Assembly: GCA_017550535.1 (NCBI GenBank)
Contig: JAFZOS010000065.1
Span: 1 to 64,000 of the forward strand
Length of the DNA: 64,000 nt
Source of the DNA: Lachnospiraceae bacterium
GTDB taxonomy: Bacteria; Bacillota; Clostridia; Lachnospirales; Lachnospiraceae
Direction of reading: 5' to 3'
This document shows positions 8,058-17,775 of this stretch, in pieces. The translations under genes were made by a program, and so were the position numbers. Below the pieces are notes generated by a model. It was not told the origin of the DNA and ran no database searches. It was given only the letters and a program-made list of their open reading frames with translations. How positions within the stretch are numbered: position 1 is the first letter of the stretch; each line of letters opens with the position of its first letter.

Positions 8058-9343
8058 CAGAATAACCTCTTCTGGATGGCTGCCGCCTCCCTGTATATTT
8101 CTTCGGGCGTTATTCCTATGTTGAATTTGCCGTCCTCATATAGGATCGCACCGGCTATCATTGTAAGCTTAACATTCTGCTTGCTTCCGCTGTAAACCAG
8201 ATTATCGGCTATATTGTTTATCGGCTGCATGTTAGGCTGTTTAAGATCGATCATTATGATATCGGCTTCTTTACCTTCGGCAAGTACATCACAGTCATCA
8301 AGACCCATTGCATTTGATCCGCCAACTGTAGCCATCTTAAGTACATCTGCTGCCCCCACCGCAGTCGCATCCTTTTCCTTAAGCTTTGCAAGACCTGTTA
8401 CCAAAAACATCTCCCTGAACATATCAAGACAGTTATTCGATGAAGGTCCGTCGGTACCTATCGCAACATTGATACCTTCTTCAAGGAAACGCTTTACGGG
8501 CGCTATACCGCTGGCAAGCTTTGTGTTGGATCCCGGATTTGTAACGGCTGACATATTATGTTTCTTAAATACTTCAAAATCCTCATCCGACATATGACAG
8601 CAATGATATCCGCCGCCGCCGTAATCAAACATTCCCAGAGAGTCAAGGAAAACGGTTGGCGTCATCCCGTACCTTTCCTTACACTCAGCCACTTCACGCT
8701 CCGTCTCTGAATTGTGCGTAAACATCGGAGCTTTGTACTTGTGTGCAAGAGCGGAAAGTTTCTCAAGCAGCTCCCTGTCGCAGGTGTACTCTGCATGGAA
8801 GCCCATCATATAGCTTGATAAAGGATGCCGTCCGTTAAGCTTTAAAAAGCGTTCCTCAAACACCTCAAGCGAAGGCCCGAATTTATTTATTCCGCTTACC
8901 TGTACCACCCTCATTCCGGACTCTTCACAGGCCTTTGCAATAGCCTCGGGAGCAAGATACATATCCATGATCGCGGTTATTCCCGATGTAAGATATTCAA
9001 GGATCGCAAGTTTTGTAAGCAATGCACAGTCCTCGGGTGTCATCTTTGCCTCAAGAGGGAATATCTTTGTTTCCAGCCATTCATGCAGCGGAAGGCCATC
9101 GGCATAGGTTCGCATAAGAGTCATACCAGAATGAGTGTGGGCGTTTTTAAAGCCAGGCATAAGAAGATTGCCTCCGCAGTCTATCGTCCTGTCAAACTTC
9201 TTGCCCGCATTTGCGATATCCTGTTCGTACATTGCATCGCCTGTGTAGGTTATCCTTGTGCCTTCGACCCAAAGTTCCCCTTCAAATATGTCCTGACCAT
9301 CTACCATGGTCAGGATCCGTGCGTTTTTAAATCTTATGTTCAT
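8057..9343 (-). CDS. Amidohydrolase of the 5'-deoxyadenosine / SAH / MTA deaminase type
   Basis: A metal-dependent deaminase of the TIM-barrel amidohydrolase superfamily (428 residues). Metal and catalytic positions are visible: H69-x-H71 in FKNAHTHSGM, His183 in GFHAEYTC, His210 in FTHNSE and Asp298 in IGTDGPSSN, with ExxPLE-type helices (LETKIFPLE). The family deaminates S-adenosylhomocysteine, methylthioadenosine, 5'-deoxyadenosine or guanine-like substrates; adjacency to purine nucleoside phosphorylase and cytidine deaminase supports a nucleoside substrate. The exact substrate is not resolved. The AAGGAG site precedes ATG 9343. Confidence 0.82.
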   Translation of the reverse strand: MNIRFKNARILTMVDGQDIFEGELWVEGTRITYTGDAMYEQDIANAGKKFDRTIDCGGNLLMPGFKNAHTHSGMTLMRTYADGLPLHEWLETKIFPLEAKMTPEDCALLTKLAILEYLTSGITAIMDMYLAPEAIAKACEESGMRVVQVSGINKFGPSLEVFEERFLKLNGRHPLSSYMMGFHAEYTCDRELLEKLSALAHKYKAPMFTHNSETEREVAECKERYGMTPTVFLDSLGMFDYGGGGYHCCHMSDEDFEVFKKHNMSAVTNPGSNTKLASGIAPVKRFLEEGINVAIGTDGPSSNNCLDMFREMFLVTGLAKLKEKDATAVGAADVLKMATVGGSNAMGLDDCDVLAEGKEADIIMIDLKQPNMQPINNIADNLVYSGSKQNVKLTMIAGAILYEDGKFNIGITPEEIYREAAAIQKRLF

Positions 9344-9354
9344 ATTTTCTCCTT

Positions 9355-9780
9355 TTACGCAATCGAATCGGGTCCAAAACTGTTCGGAAGCAGTTCTGAC
9401 AGCGTGAATGTCTTAAAATCCGATTCACTTCTTGCAACTATGATTTTGAATGTTTCAGGATCGCTGAATTCCCTCAGTACCTGCCGGCATGCTCCGCAGG
9501 GATAGGCATAATCAGCAGTCTTAATTATCTCATCATCTTTATCGATACCTCCGACTATTGCTATTGCACAAAATCCGCGTTTCCCTTCGGACACAGCCTT
9601 AAAAACCGCAGTCCTCTCAGCGCAATTGCATAAACCGTAGGATGAATTTTCGACATTGCATCCCGTAATTATGCTTCCGTCGGAACAAAAGAGTGCTGCA
9701 CCAACCTTGTACCCCGAATACGGTGCATATGCATTTATCCTTGCTGCAAAGGCTGCCTTTACCAGTTCATTATCATTCAT
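9355..9780 (-). CDS. cdd: Cytidine deaminase
   Basis: Deaminates cytidine and deoxycytidine to uridine forms in pyrimidine salvage. The zinc site is complete: Cys53-x-Glu55 in LCNCAERTAVF and Cys95-x2-Cys98 in PCGACRQVL. The 141-residue length matches the small tetrameric class. Its start overlaps the end of the BMP lipoprotein gene by 8 nt, so the two are translated together. Confidence 0.94.
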   Translation of the reverse strand: MNDNELVKAAFAARINAYAPYSGYKVGAALFCSDGSIITGCNVENSSYGLCNCAERTAVFKAVSEGKRGFCAIAIVGGIDKDDEIIKTADYAYPCGACRQVLREFSDPETFKIIVARSESDFKTFTLSELLPNSFGPDSIA

Positions 9781-10840
9781 TTTTATTAAGCTCCAGATAG
9801 TATACTTCCGCGTTCATGAGTTCAAGATCTGACGTATTTCCGTAAGCCGTTGACGCATATGGAACGATCCTTCCCGTCTTAAGCTGCTCATATATCGCAT
9901 CATATATCTCGGGTGTAAAATCCTTAAATCTGCCATTGTCAAGTTCAAGCGCTATGCCGTCATTTTCGGCTCCCATCTCAAGCACATTTCCACCTATGAA
10001 AGTGCCGTTATAATAATCGCTGAGCTCGTTATATACCGCATTTCCGAGCATTTTTTTTGCGGATGTTATCACAGTATTGCTGAGCGAGCTTTGATCGATA
10101 TCTACTCCTATAACCTTTCCGTCATTTTCCTCGGCCGCACTTATTACCGACCTTCCCATCGCACCGCCGCATGCGAATATCACTTCGGTACCGCTTCGGT
10201 ACCACGCACCCGTCATATTCTTGACATCGTCGTTTTCAAGATAGGTATTTGCATAACAATATTTGATAGCAACATTTACCCCCATTTCTATTGCGGCATA
10301 ATCGGCGCCCTGTACAAAACCATAGCCGAATTGCACTACGGGATCATCATTGGTTCCGCCCACAAATCCAAGCTGTGTGTTACCGTCCCTTACTGCACAG
10401 TATCCGGCCAGAAAACCGGCCTGTTCCTCAGAAAACATAACTGAAACCGTATTTTTTGCTATCTCACCTTCGCCCGATGCATCATGCGGTTCACCGTCAA
10501 GCAAAATGAAATCCACCCTCGGGTATTTCTGCTGCGCTTTGTATATAGCTTCTTCAAACAGCACACCCGGGCACACGATAACATCAGCTCCGTCACGTAC
10601 TGCCTTTCTTATATTTTTAAGAAGAACTTTTGTCGTTGCACCGTCGGGCTCATAAACCTTGGATCTCTTTCCAGTATCGGCAGTGAACCTTGTGATACCC
10701 TCATATGCTCCCTGATTAAAAGAACCGTCATAGACAGTTCCCATATCCGTTATAAAAGCTATATCTACGCTCTTACCACATCCCGTTATTCCAAATGCCA
10801 TAAGCAATGCGCATATGACACCGATCACCCTTCTGTTCAT
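9773..10840 (-). CDS. BMP-family nucleoside-binding lipoprotein (PnrA/TmpC-like)
   Basis: A 355-residue outer-face lipoprotein with signal peptide and lipobox ending GITGC at residue 21. The mature part starts VDIAFITDMGTVYDGSFNQGAYEG, the hallmark of the basic membrane protein family whose studied members (for example PnrA/TmpC) bind purine nucleosides for an ABC importer. Neighbours are purine nucleoside phosphorylase and cytidine deaminase, which fits. No permease or ATPase gene is in the operon, so a transporter must be encoded elsewhere or the protein acts as a sensor. AGGAGG precedes the ATG. Confidence 0.88.
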   Translation of the reverse strand: MNRRVIGVICALLMAFGITGCGKSVDIAFITDMGTVYDGSFNQGAYEGITRFTADTGKRSKVYEPDGATTKVLLKNIRKAVRDGADVIVCPGVLFEEAIYKAQQKYPRVDFILLDGEPHDASGEGEIAKNTVSVMFSEEQAGFLAGYCAVRDGNTQLGFVGGTNDDPVVQFGYGFVQGADYAAIEMGVNVAIKYCYANTYLENDDVKNMTGAWYRSGTEVIFACGGAMGRSVISAAEENDGKVIGVDIDQSSLSNTVITSAKKMLGNAVYNELSDYYNGTFIGGNVLEMGAENDGIALELDNGRFKDFTPEIYDAIYEQLKTGRIVPYASTAYGNTSDLELMNAEVYYLELNKNE

Positions 10841-10876
10841 ATATCCTCCTTATACTTAATACTCCCTCATATAAAC

Positions 10877-11707
10877 TTACATAACACCAAACCGGCATAT
10901 TGATTCCGTTACAAGTTTCTTAAACAACGGAGCCGCCTCATTTGCTGCTGCCTGAACTTCTTCATGCGTCAGCGGATTGGGTGACAGTCCTGCTGCAAGA
11001 TTGCAGACGCATGAAATACCACATATCTTCATTCCGCAGTGGTTTGCGGCTATCGCCTCGACAACCGTGCTCATACCCACAGCATCAACTCCGAGCGATT
11101 TAAGCATCCTTATCTCGGCAGGTGATTCAAATGACGGACCCGTAAGCTGTGCATATACTCCCTCCATGAGCCTTATACCAAGATCTGCGGCACTTTCTCT
11201 TATGACCTCGCACAGTTTCTCGTCATATACCTTACTCATATCAGGGAACCTGACACCCAGCTTATCTATGTTCTGCCCAACGAGCGGATTCGGTGCAAAG
11301 CAGGAAATGTGATCGGTTATGAGCATAAAGTCACCCGCTTTAAAGTCAGTATTTATCCCTCCCGATGCATTCGTAAGGAACAGGATCTGCGCTCCCATCA
11401 TCTTCATTAGCCTCGTCGGAAGGACAACATCGGATATAGGATATCCTTCATAATAATGTACGCGGCCCTGCATGCATACAACCGGCACATCGCCTACATA
11501 TCCGAATATAAACTGTCCCTTGTGACCGGGAACAGTTGAGATGGGGAACCCGTTTATCTCGTTATACGGAAGTGTTGCCGATACGTCTATCTCGTTGCCG
11601 TAATCACCGAGTCCCGAGCCCAGTACAAGTGCAACCTTTGGAACAAATCCTATCCTGTCCTTGACGCTTTCATAACAGCGGCTCAACTTATCATAAATCT
11701 CACTCAT
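10877..11707 (-). CDS. punA: Purine nucleoside phosphorylase, trimeric class
   Basis: Phosphorolysis of inosine and guanosine (and deoxy forms) to base plus ribose-1-phosphate. The 276-residue length and motifs match the trimeric PNP family: LGSGLGDYG near the N-terminus, VPGHKGQF (phosphate His), MQGRVHYYEGY, LTNASGGIN, the purine-binding YAQLTGPSFESPAEIRM and AVGMSTVVEAI. GGGAGG precedes ATG 11707. It opens the nucleoside block and follows the second histidine kinase by only 17 nt, so it may be transcribed with the signalling genes. Confidence 0.93.
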   Translation of the reverse strand: MSEIYDKLSRCYESVKDRIGFVPKVALVLGSGLGDYGNEIDVSATLPYNEINGFPISTVPGHKGQFIFGYVGDVPVVCMQGRVHYYEGYPISDVVLPTRLMKMMGAQILFLTNASGGINTDFKAGDFMLITDHISCFAPNPLVGQNIDKLGVRFPDMSKVYDEKLCEVIRESAADLGIRLMEGVYAQLTGPSFESPAEIRMLKSLGVDAVGMSTVVEAIAANHCGMKICGISCVCNLAAGLSPNPLTHEEVQAAANEAAPLFKKLVTESICRFGVM

Positions 11708-11724
11708 TTTTACCCTCCCGTTAA

Positions 11725-14529
11725 TTATCCCGCGGCATCCATATTATCAAGGAGGCCGGCCAGCAGTTCCTTAACCTTCTTATAATCAAATATCTCATAC
11801 GCATCCTTCATCTGCTTAATTATACCGTTGATCTCGGATCCGTAATTATTTGCGGATATCTCCTTAAGTATTTCCTCACACCGCTTAAGGTTAACATTAT
11901 TAAGCGCCTGCTGTAACTCTTTTACAAGCTCAATATCAAGTGCTGACTCCTCAAGATCAAGAAGGCCTTCATCCGGCGCATCGGTATCCTCAAATGCCCC
12001 TTCTTCTATCAGCATATTTTTAACCTTATCCAAAAGCTCCCTGAAGTATTCAAGACATTCGTCCAGGTTTTTCTCAATATACTCGATATTGCTGTCCTTG
12101 CCGGCATACTCAAGCTTCTTGAACAATTCGGATATATTGTATGCGCCTACACTGGCCGAACTGCTCTTCAGTGCGTGTACATTTGTCGTGAACAGTTTTA
12201 TATCACCTTCAATGAACTGGTTCGGTACATCTTTCCATTTACCCAATCCTTCCTGATAATAAGTATTAAGAACGGAAAGATATACATCCTTAAGACCACC
12301 TACGTTTTCAATACCTCTATCCATATCAATGCTCAAAGGATCTCCGATGGGCGGCTCGTTTTCTGCGGTCCCTCCCCCGGCGGCAGCACTGCCTGACTGT
12401 TTATCCGCGGCATCATCTGCCTGCTCTGTGATTATTACAGCCATATCATCCGGCAGGTATTTCTTCAGAAGCCTTTCAAGATGATAATCTTTTACAGGCT
12501 TTGCAATATAATCATCAAAACCGGATTCTATAAGCCGCTCGCCGACATCCCTGCCAAGCTCGGCTGTTATGCACAATACCGGCATCCTGTTATTGCGGCC
12601 GGGCATCATCCTTATCCTGCGCAGGGTCTCTATACCATCCATTTCGGGCATGAGCTGATCCAGGAGCACCATGTTGAATTCTTCATCTTTAAGAATTTCA
12701 AGACAGCTGCGCCCGCTTGATGCCGTCTTTACCTTGACGTCAAATTTGGCAAGCATTCCGCTTAATACCTTTTGGTTTACAAGTGCATCGTCTACCACAA
12801 GTATGCTCGCTTCGGGGAAGATCACTCTCTCTGTTGTCCTCGCCCTTATATAATCATTCGCATTCCATTCATAATTGAGTGCGCTTATTATATTAAGACA
12901 GGATAACGGTTTCCTTAACAGCCTGCAGTTGCCGAAATCTTTATATGCATGACTGTAATCAGTGATCACGTAAGTTATGTCCTCACACATTGTCTGGCTT
13001 ATTATATCGTGCAAGGCTTCATATGCCTTCTCCCATACAAATATGTGCGTGTATCTGTGATTCTCGATCTCATTCCTGAACGCAATGGGACCGGCCGCAT
13101 ATACCGGGTTCATGCTGATATCCTCCATCAGCTTCTTCCACATTGTCTCTTCATCCTTATCATTAAGGTATACGAGCACACGCCTGTCAATGCTCTCGTC
13201 CACCGAAAGCATAGGTGTATCGTCAAGGATATAATTCGAAAATTCAAAGATAATGGCAGTACCCACGCCGACTACGCTTTCAATCCGCAGGAAGCCGTCC
13301 ATCATGGCAAGCAGTTCGTTACATATCGATATCTCAAGTCCAAGGCCTTTAAGCGTTGCATTTCTTCTGGAATCATATTTATTAAAGGCACCAAGGAGAG
13401 AATCAATATCCGCCTCGGGCATTCCAGATCCCGCCTCGGCGATACGGCATTTGAATCGCTGCATATGCTTTTCCGTATCCTTCTCGCTGCGGATCTCAAG
13501 CGACATGCTCATCCTCTGTGACTGCTGGATGGAATTATAAAGAAGATAAGTGAATATCTGCTTGACAGCCTGCTGATCGCCGAACAGCCATGTTGGGATA
13601 TTCCTGTCAATGAAGACGAAAAACTCACTGCCCTCCTCATGCATACCACGTGCCACGTTGTCTATAACCTGGCTCATAAGCTCCTTGAAACTGTATTTAC
13701 CGGGAGTCAGCTCCCATTTATTTGAGTCAAGCTTTGAATAAATAAGTATGTTGTTGACTATCCTAAGGAGCTGTGTCGATGCATCCCGAATAACCTCGGC
13801 CTGCTCCCTTGCTCCCGGAGACAGGTCTTCCCTTAAGATAAGCTCATTCATTCCCACTATGGCATTCATGGGATTGCGGATCTCATGAGTCATATTTGCC
13901 AGGAACCTTATCTTACTTAGTTCCGAATTCCTTATCGAAATATTTGAACGTTCCTTCTTTTCCTTTATTCTGTAAAACAGCATTGTCTGATAATACACTA
14001 TCAAAACCGGAACAAGGCATGCAAAAAGGAAATTGATCATCCTCTCCAAAAAAGTGCCGTGCTCATATACATAATGAGTAAGCAGTTCCCTGTTGTTGTA
14101 GCAAAAGATCATTATCGCCAGATAATACCCGAATTCAAAAATAACTACAACCCATACGATCCTGCTTGATATAAGGAAAAACGTAAGCACGACAGCTGCC
14201 GCCAGATATACCGGGATACTGCTGTAAATGTGTCCTGTAGTAAAGAAAAATACCGGGAAGATCAAAAATGCTGTAATAAAACATATGACACCCGAAATGA
14301 GCTTATACTCCTTGAACCTCGAAAGAACATAAGTCAGTGACAGTATCAATATCAAATATGCAAACTCATTTATAACAAGCGCTGCTCCGTCCCTAAAAAA
14401 CGGAGTCACGATCATATAAATGACAATGACGGGAAGTATGTATAAGCTCATAAGGTATACACTCTTCGAAGCCATCGGCACGTTCTCATCATACAGGTAT
14501 TTGATTGTTCTTTTGATTTCTTCGATCAT
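11725..14529 (-). CDS. Membrane hybrid histidine kinase with receiver and HPt domains
   Basis: A 934-residue protein. The N-terminal ~190 residues form about six membrane helices with no large extracellular loop. DHp domain: NMTHEIRNPMNAI (phospho-His). The ATPase domain departs from consensus: the N-box reads YLLYNSIQQS and the G1 box EAGSGM instead of DxGxG, although GLGLEISICNELL (G2) is intact. A degenerate pseudo-receiver follows, then a canonical receiver (ILVVDDA, LLDQLMP, YIAKPVK) and a C-terminal HPt domain (NVHALKSSSASVG). The preceding kinase lacks an HPt, so this one may supply the relay histidine. The signal is unknown. Confidence 0.85.
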   Translation of the reverse strand: MIEEIKRTIKYLYDENVPMASKSVYLMSLYILPVIVIYMIVTPFFRDGAALVINEFAYLILILSLTYVLSRFKEYKLISGVICFITAFLIFPVFFFTTGHIYSSIPVYLAAAVVLTFFLISSRIVWVVVIFEFGYYLAIMIFCYNNRELLTHYVYEHGTFLERMINFLFACLVPVLIVYYQTMLFYRIKEKKERSNISIRNSELSKIRFLANMTHEIRNPMNAIVGMNELILREDLSPGAREQAEVIRDASTQLLRIVNNILIYSKLDSNKWELTPGKYSFKELMSQVIDNVARGMHEEGSEFFVFIDRNIPTWLFGDQQAVKQIFTYLLYNSIQQSQRMSMSLEIRSEKDTEKHMQRFKCRIAEAGSGMPEADIDSLLGAFNKYDSRRNATLKGLGLEISICNELLAMMDGFLRIESVVGVGTAIIFEFSNYILDDTPMLSVDESIDRRVLVYLNDKDEETMWKKLMEDISMNPVYAAGPIAFRNEIENHRYTHIFVWEKAYEALHDIISQTMCEDITYVITDYSHAYKDFGNCRLLRKPLSCLNIISALNYEWNANDYIRARTTERVIFPEASILVVDDALVNQKVLSGMLAKFDVKVKTASSGRSCLEILKDEEFNMVLLDQLMPEMDGIETLRRIRMMPGRNNRMPVLCITAELGRDVGERLIESGFDDYIAKPVKDYHLERLLKKYLPDDMAVIITEQADDAADKQSGSAAAGGGTAENEPPIGDPLSIDMDRGIENVGGLKDVYLSVLNTYYQEGLGKWKDVPNQFIEGDIKLFTTNVHALKSSSASVGAYNISELFKKLEYAGKDSNIEYIEKNLDECLEYFRELLDKVKNMLIEEGAFEDTDAPDEGLLDLEESALDIELVKELQQALNNVNLKRCEEILKEISANNYGSEINGIIKQMKDAYEIFDYKKVKELLAGLLDNMDAAG

Positions 14530-14541
14530 GTCAGGTTCCGT

Positions 14542-16659
14542 TTACTGTTCGTTCAAATACTCCATAAGTGAATCCGGGAGCAGGTTTTTAAGTGTCTTCT
14601 CGATCTTGTCTATCTCAATGGGCTTGCTTATAAAATCATTGAAGCCCGCATCCAGAAACATCTCCCTCGCTCCGTTTATAACATTTGCGGTCAGCGCGAC
14701 AATAGGTATCGAAGATATCTCGGGTTCCTTCATTGCCCTTATCGCTTCCAGCGTATCTATACCGTTCATTTCAGGCATCATATAATCAAGGAATATAAGA
14801 TCAAAATGACGCTTCCTTACAAGATCTATGCATTCCCTGCCGCTCAAAGCGGTAACTACGGTAGCACCGTATTTCTTAAGAAGTCCACTCGCAACATTTA
14901 AATTAGTCAGGTTATCGTCAACCACAAGTATAACTGCGTCCTCACATGTGAAACGTCCACGGCTTACAACTTCACGTGCATATGCGGTATCCCTCTTTGT
15001 GAGGACTGAAGCAACATTCAATATATGAACCGGACGTGTCATCACATATCCGATCTTATTTACGGTAATAAGCTCGTTCAGATTGGATAATATAACCAGG
15101 TTCTCACGGGTAAGTTCTCTTTCAAGGAACCTCATATCGCCGTAATACAACTGTGACGAAACAAATATATGCGAATAATTGTTTGTCATCACGGAATTTT
15201 CAAATGTCCTCTTATCACTTACGACTTCCGAATATACCTTAAGGGCATCGAATATCTTTTTAAGTGCTGCGCACTCGGTTTCATCGTCAACATACAGGAG
15301 AACACTGAAAATATTATGATCGCCTATATCAACTATAAGCTCCTTATCATCGGGCTGCATCGGCACACGGAATGTGAAGTTTGAGCCAACATGATAGCTG
15401 CTCTTTACCGATATCGAACCGTTCATCTTATCGATTATCTCCTTGCATATCGCAAGTCCGAGTCCCGTGCCTTCTATATTGTTTGCATCATTTTCATTAA
15501 GGTCAAACCGTTTGTAAAGCTCAAACAGATGCGGTATGTCTTCTGCTTTTATACCGACGCCCGTATCTTCCACTTCAGCTTTCAGTATTATCTCCTCGTC
15601 GCTTTGCTCATCAGCCTTTATCCTCAGTATAATATGTCCGTCCGTCGTATACTTGACGGCGTTGTTCAGAATGTTTATGAATACCTGACGAAGCCTTGGG
15701 CCGTCACCGTATAAATACCTGGGAAGAGTTTCATCGATTTCGACATACAGCTTGACCGGTGAATCCATCAAACGTACGGAAGCCATATTAACTATATCCA
15801 TGAGCAGCTGGGATAAGTCAAACCTTGCATTATTAATGCTGATCTCCTGTGATCCCGTTTTACTCAAGTCCATTACCTCATCCGTAAGGGACAGGAGCGC
15901 ATTTGACGAATTAAGGATATTGTAAACGCATTCCTTGACATGATCGTTTACATCCTGATCAAGGAGCAGATCCACTGTTCCAATGATCGCATTCATGGGA
16001 GTCCTTATTTCATGGGACATGTTTACGAGGAAGATATCCATCCCGACATAGGCACTCAGTGCTTCCGCATGCAGCCGTTCAAGGTTTTCCTCCTCCTTTG
16101 AATTCAAGTACATCCTGATGCGTATGGCAAGCCCGCAGCTTATCGATGTTATCACGATACCGACAAATACGGACAGATAATCCTTGAGGCTCTCGTTTGC
16201 GATATTATCAGCAAGCGAGATACGCGTCACACCGGCATACAGTAGTATTATGTAACATAATATGTCAATTGAAGTAAAGATCACTGCATTCCTTCGTGAA
16301 AGAAGAAAAATGTTATACATAAGACCGAAAATGAAGTATACCGGTATACAGAAAGACAGCCTGGCATATTCGAAGTATATCATCGGGAAAAACACAAGAT
16401 TCAGTACACACGAAAAAATGATAGCATGAAACTCGTAGCGTTTGGTCATGTTGCCTATATACATCGTATATAAAGCAAACGAAGCCATTGCGATGGCTAC
16501 CAGAAATGCCCTTGCCGTAGGGAAGAAAATACGGATAAGTAACGTCGAAGACAACATAGCAATAGTTGCTATGGCGTGCATTCCGTTATAGATCTTAACT
16601 TCCGTCGGAAGATCATTTGAAAAATATCTTTTATTGATTTTGCTGAAACAATTATCCAT
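14542..16659 (-). CDS. Membrane hybrid histidine kinase with receiver
   Basis: A 705-residue kinase paralogous in layout to the next gene. It has a multi-helix membrane sensor (about 180 residues), DHp motif NMSHEIRTPMNAI, a canonical ATPase domain (QVFINILNNAVKYT, VEDTGVGIK, GTGLGLAICKEI), a degenerate receiver-like segment and a canonical C-terminal receiver (ILVVDDNLTN, LIFLDYMMPEMNG, FISKPIE). No HPt domain follows. ATG 16659 is preferred; the in-frame TTG at 16671 abuts the AAAGG site. The upstream regulator gene ends at 16668, 8 nt before this start. Confidence 0.87.
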   Translation of the reverse strand: MDNCFSKINKRYFSNDLPTEVKIYNGMHAIATIAMLSSTLLIRIFFPTARAFLVAIAMASFALYTMYIGNMTKRYEFHAIIFSCVLNLVFFPMIYFEYARLSFCIPVYFIFGLMYNIFLLSRRNAVIFTSIDILCYIILLYAGVTRISLADNIANESLKDYLSVFVGIVITSISCGLAIRIRMYLNSKEEENLERLHAEALSAYVGMDIFLVNMSHEIRTPMNAIIGTVDLLLDQDVNDHVKECVYNILNSSNALLSLTDEVMDLSKTGSQEISINNARFDLSQLLMDIVNMASVRLMDSPVKLYVEIDETLPRYLYGDGPRLRQVFINILNNAVKYTTDGHIILRIKADEQSDEEIILKAEVEDTGVGIKAEDIPHLFELYKRFDLNENDANNIEGTGLGLAICKEIIDKMNGSISVKSSYHVGSNFTFRVPMQPDDKELIVDIGDHNIFSVLLYVDDETECAALKKIFDALKVYSEVVSDKRTFENSVMTNNYSHIFVSSQLYYGDMRFLERELTRENLVILSNLNELITVNKIGYVMTRPVHILNVASVLTKRDTAYAREVVSRGRFTCEDAVILVVDDNLTNLNVASGLLKKYGATVVTALSGRECIDLVRKRHFDLIFLDYMMPEMNGIDTLEAIRAMKEPEISSIPIVALTANVINGAREMFLDAGFNDFISKPIEIDKIEKTLKNLLPDSLMEYLNEQ

Positions 16660-16667
16660 AAAGCAAG

Positions 16668-17732
16668 TCAACCTTTACTGCTCGCAGCATATTCAAACCT
16701 TTCGGCACAGGAAAGGAAAATATCCACAAGATCGGGATCATAATGCGTACCGCTCCATAAAGATATCCTTTTTACCGCCTCATCATGGGTTAATGGATCG
16801 GCGCCGTCGTTATGGTTCCTGAAATTATCGTAACTGTTCACTACGGCAAGTATACGTGCCTCAAGCGGGATATCCGTGGTCATCAGCCTGTCGGGATAAC
16901 CCTTTCCGTCCCACCTTTCATGATGTGAACGACACATATTATATACGGATTGAAGGAAAGTATTCCTCGACATCGATTCCGTTACCTTTTTACAGGCTTC
17001 GGCACCTATTATCGTATGGGCATGGTTGAATTCCTTTTCCTGAAGGCTTAAGTCACCCATGTCGGCAAGACATCTGTCGGTCATGCACAGCTTTCCCATA
17101 TCATGCAGTTTCGAAGAAAACACGAGCATTTCCCTGTCGGAATCCGCCAGCGCATACCTGCCTGTTGACATGATCTCCTCAAGAAAGATATCCATGTATT
17201 TCTGTACCCGTTCGCAGTGCTCCGCTATCATATGCGACCTGCCTGCCATAAGTGAAGCAAATATCTCAACAAGCGCAAACTCAAGCTCAACTATATTGTG
17301 AACCTTATCCTTTAAGGTGTTTGACAAACTCTCGTTATAATGGCGAAGCTTTCTTTCTGTTTCTATGTTCTGTACATGGACTTCAAGGCGCTTACGCAGC
17401 AGTGCGGTTGTATAAGGCTTTTTTATATAATCAACGGCTCCCAGATAATATCCTTCGACCTCTGTCGTCGGATCGTCCTGAGCCGTAAGGAAGATAACTC
17501 TTACATCCGCAAGTCTCGGATCGTTACGCATCTCGCTGAGTACATAGAACCCGTTGACATCCGGCATATCAATATCCAGAAGTATGATATCCGGCGGGTC
17601 AGGCATGTCATGCAAAAACTCAAGTGCCGTTTTACCTGCCGAAACCGGAACAACTTCATATATCTCCTCAAGTATTTTCTTTGCCATGATAAGGTTTGTC
17701 ATGTTATCATCGACGATCATTACCTTATACAT
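16668..17732 (-). CDS. Response regulator with HD-GYP domain
   Basis: A 354-residue regulator. The receiver (residues 1-120) has Asp8/Asp9, phospho-acceptor Asp53 (LLDIDMP), Thr83 and Lys105 (KKPYT). The output is an HD-GYP phosphodiesterase: the HD pair in LHDMGKL and the signature HHERWDGKGYPDRL, a family that hydrolyses cyclic di-GMP (established for the family). ATG 17732 is preferred because AAGGTG lies upstream; a GTG at 17753 overlaps that region. It heads the kinase pair and is the probable end point of their phosphorelay. Confidence 0.9.
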   Translation of the reverse strand: MYKVMIVDDNMTNLIMAKKILEEIYEVVPVSAGKTALEFLHDMPDPPDIILLDIDMPDVNGFYVLSEMRNDPRLADVRVIFLTAQDDPTTEVEGYYLGAVDYIKKPYTTALLRKRLEVHVQNIETERKLRHYNESLSNTLKDKVHNIVELEFALVEIFASLMAGRSHMIAEHCERVQKYMDIFLEEIMSTGRYALADSDREMLVFSSKLHDMGKLCMTDRCLADMGDLSLQEKEFNHAHTIIGAEACKKVTESMSRNTFLQSVYNMCRSHHERWDGKGYPDRLMTTDIPLEARILAVVNSYDNFRNHNDGADPLTHDEAVKRISLWSGTHYDPDLVDIFLSCAERFEYAASSKG

Positions 17733-17775
17733 TTCGCTCACCTTCCCAATCACTGTTTATTAAGAATCAGATTCC

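Noticed and set aside
12949..13521. 190-codon plus-strand frame inside the second kinase gene
   Set aside because: Antisense to the DHp/ATPase and pseudo-receiver regions; no motifs or ribosome binding site.
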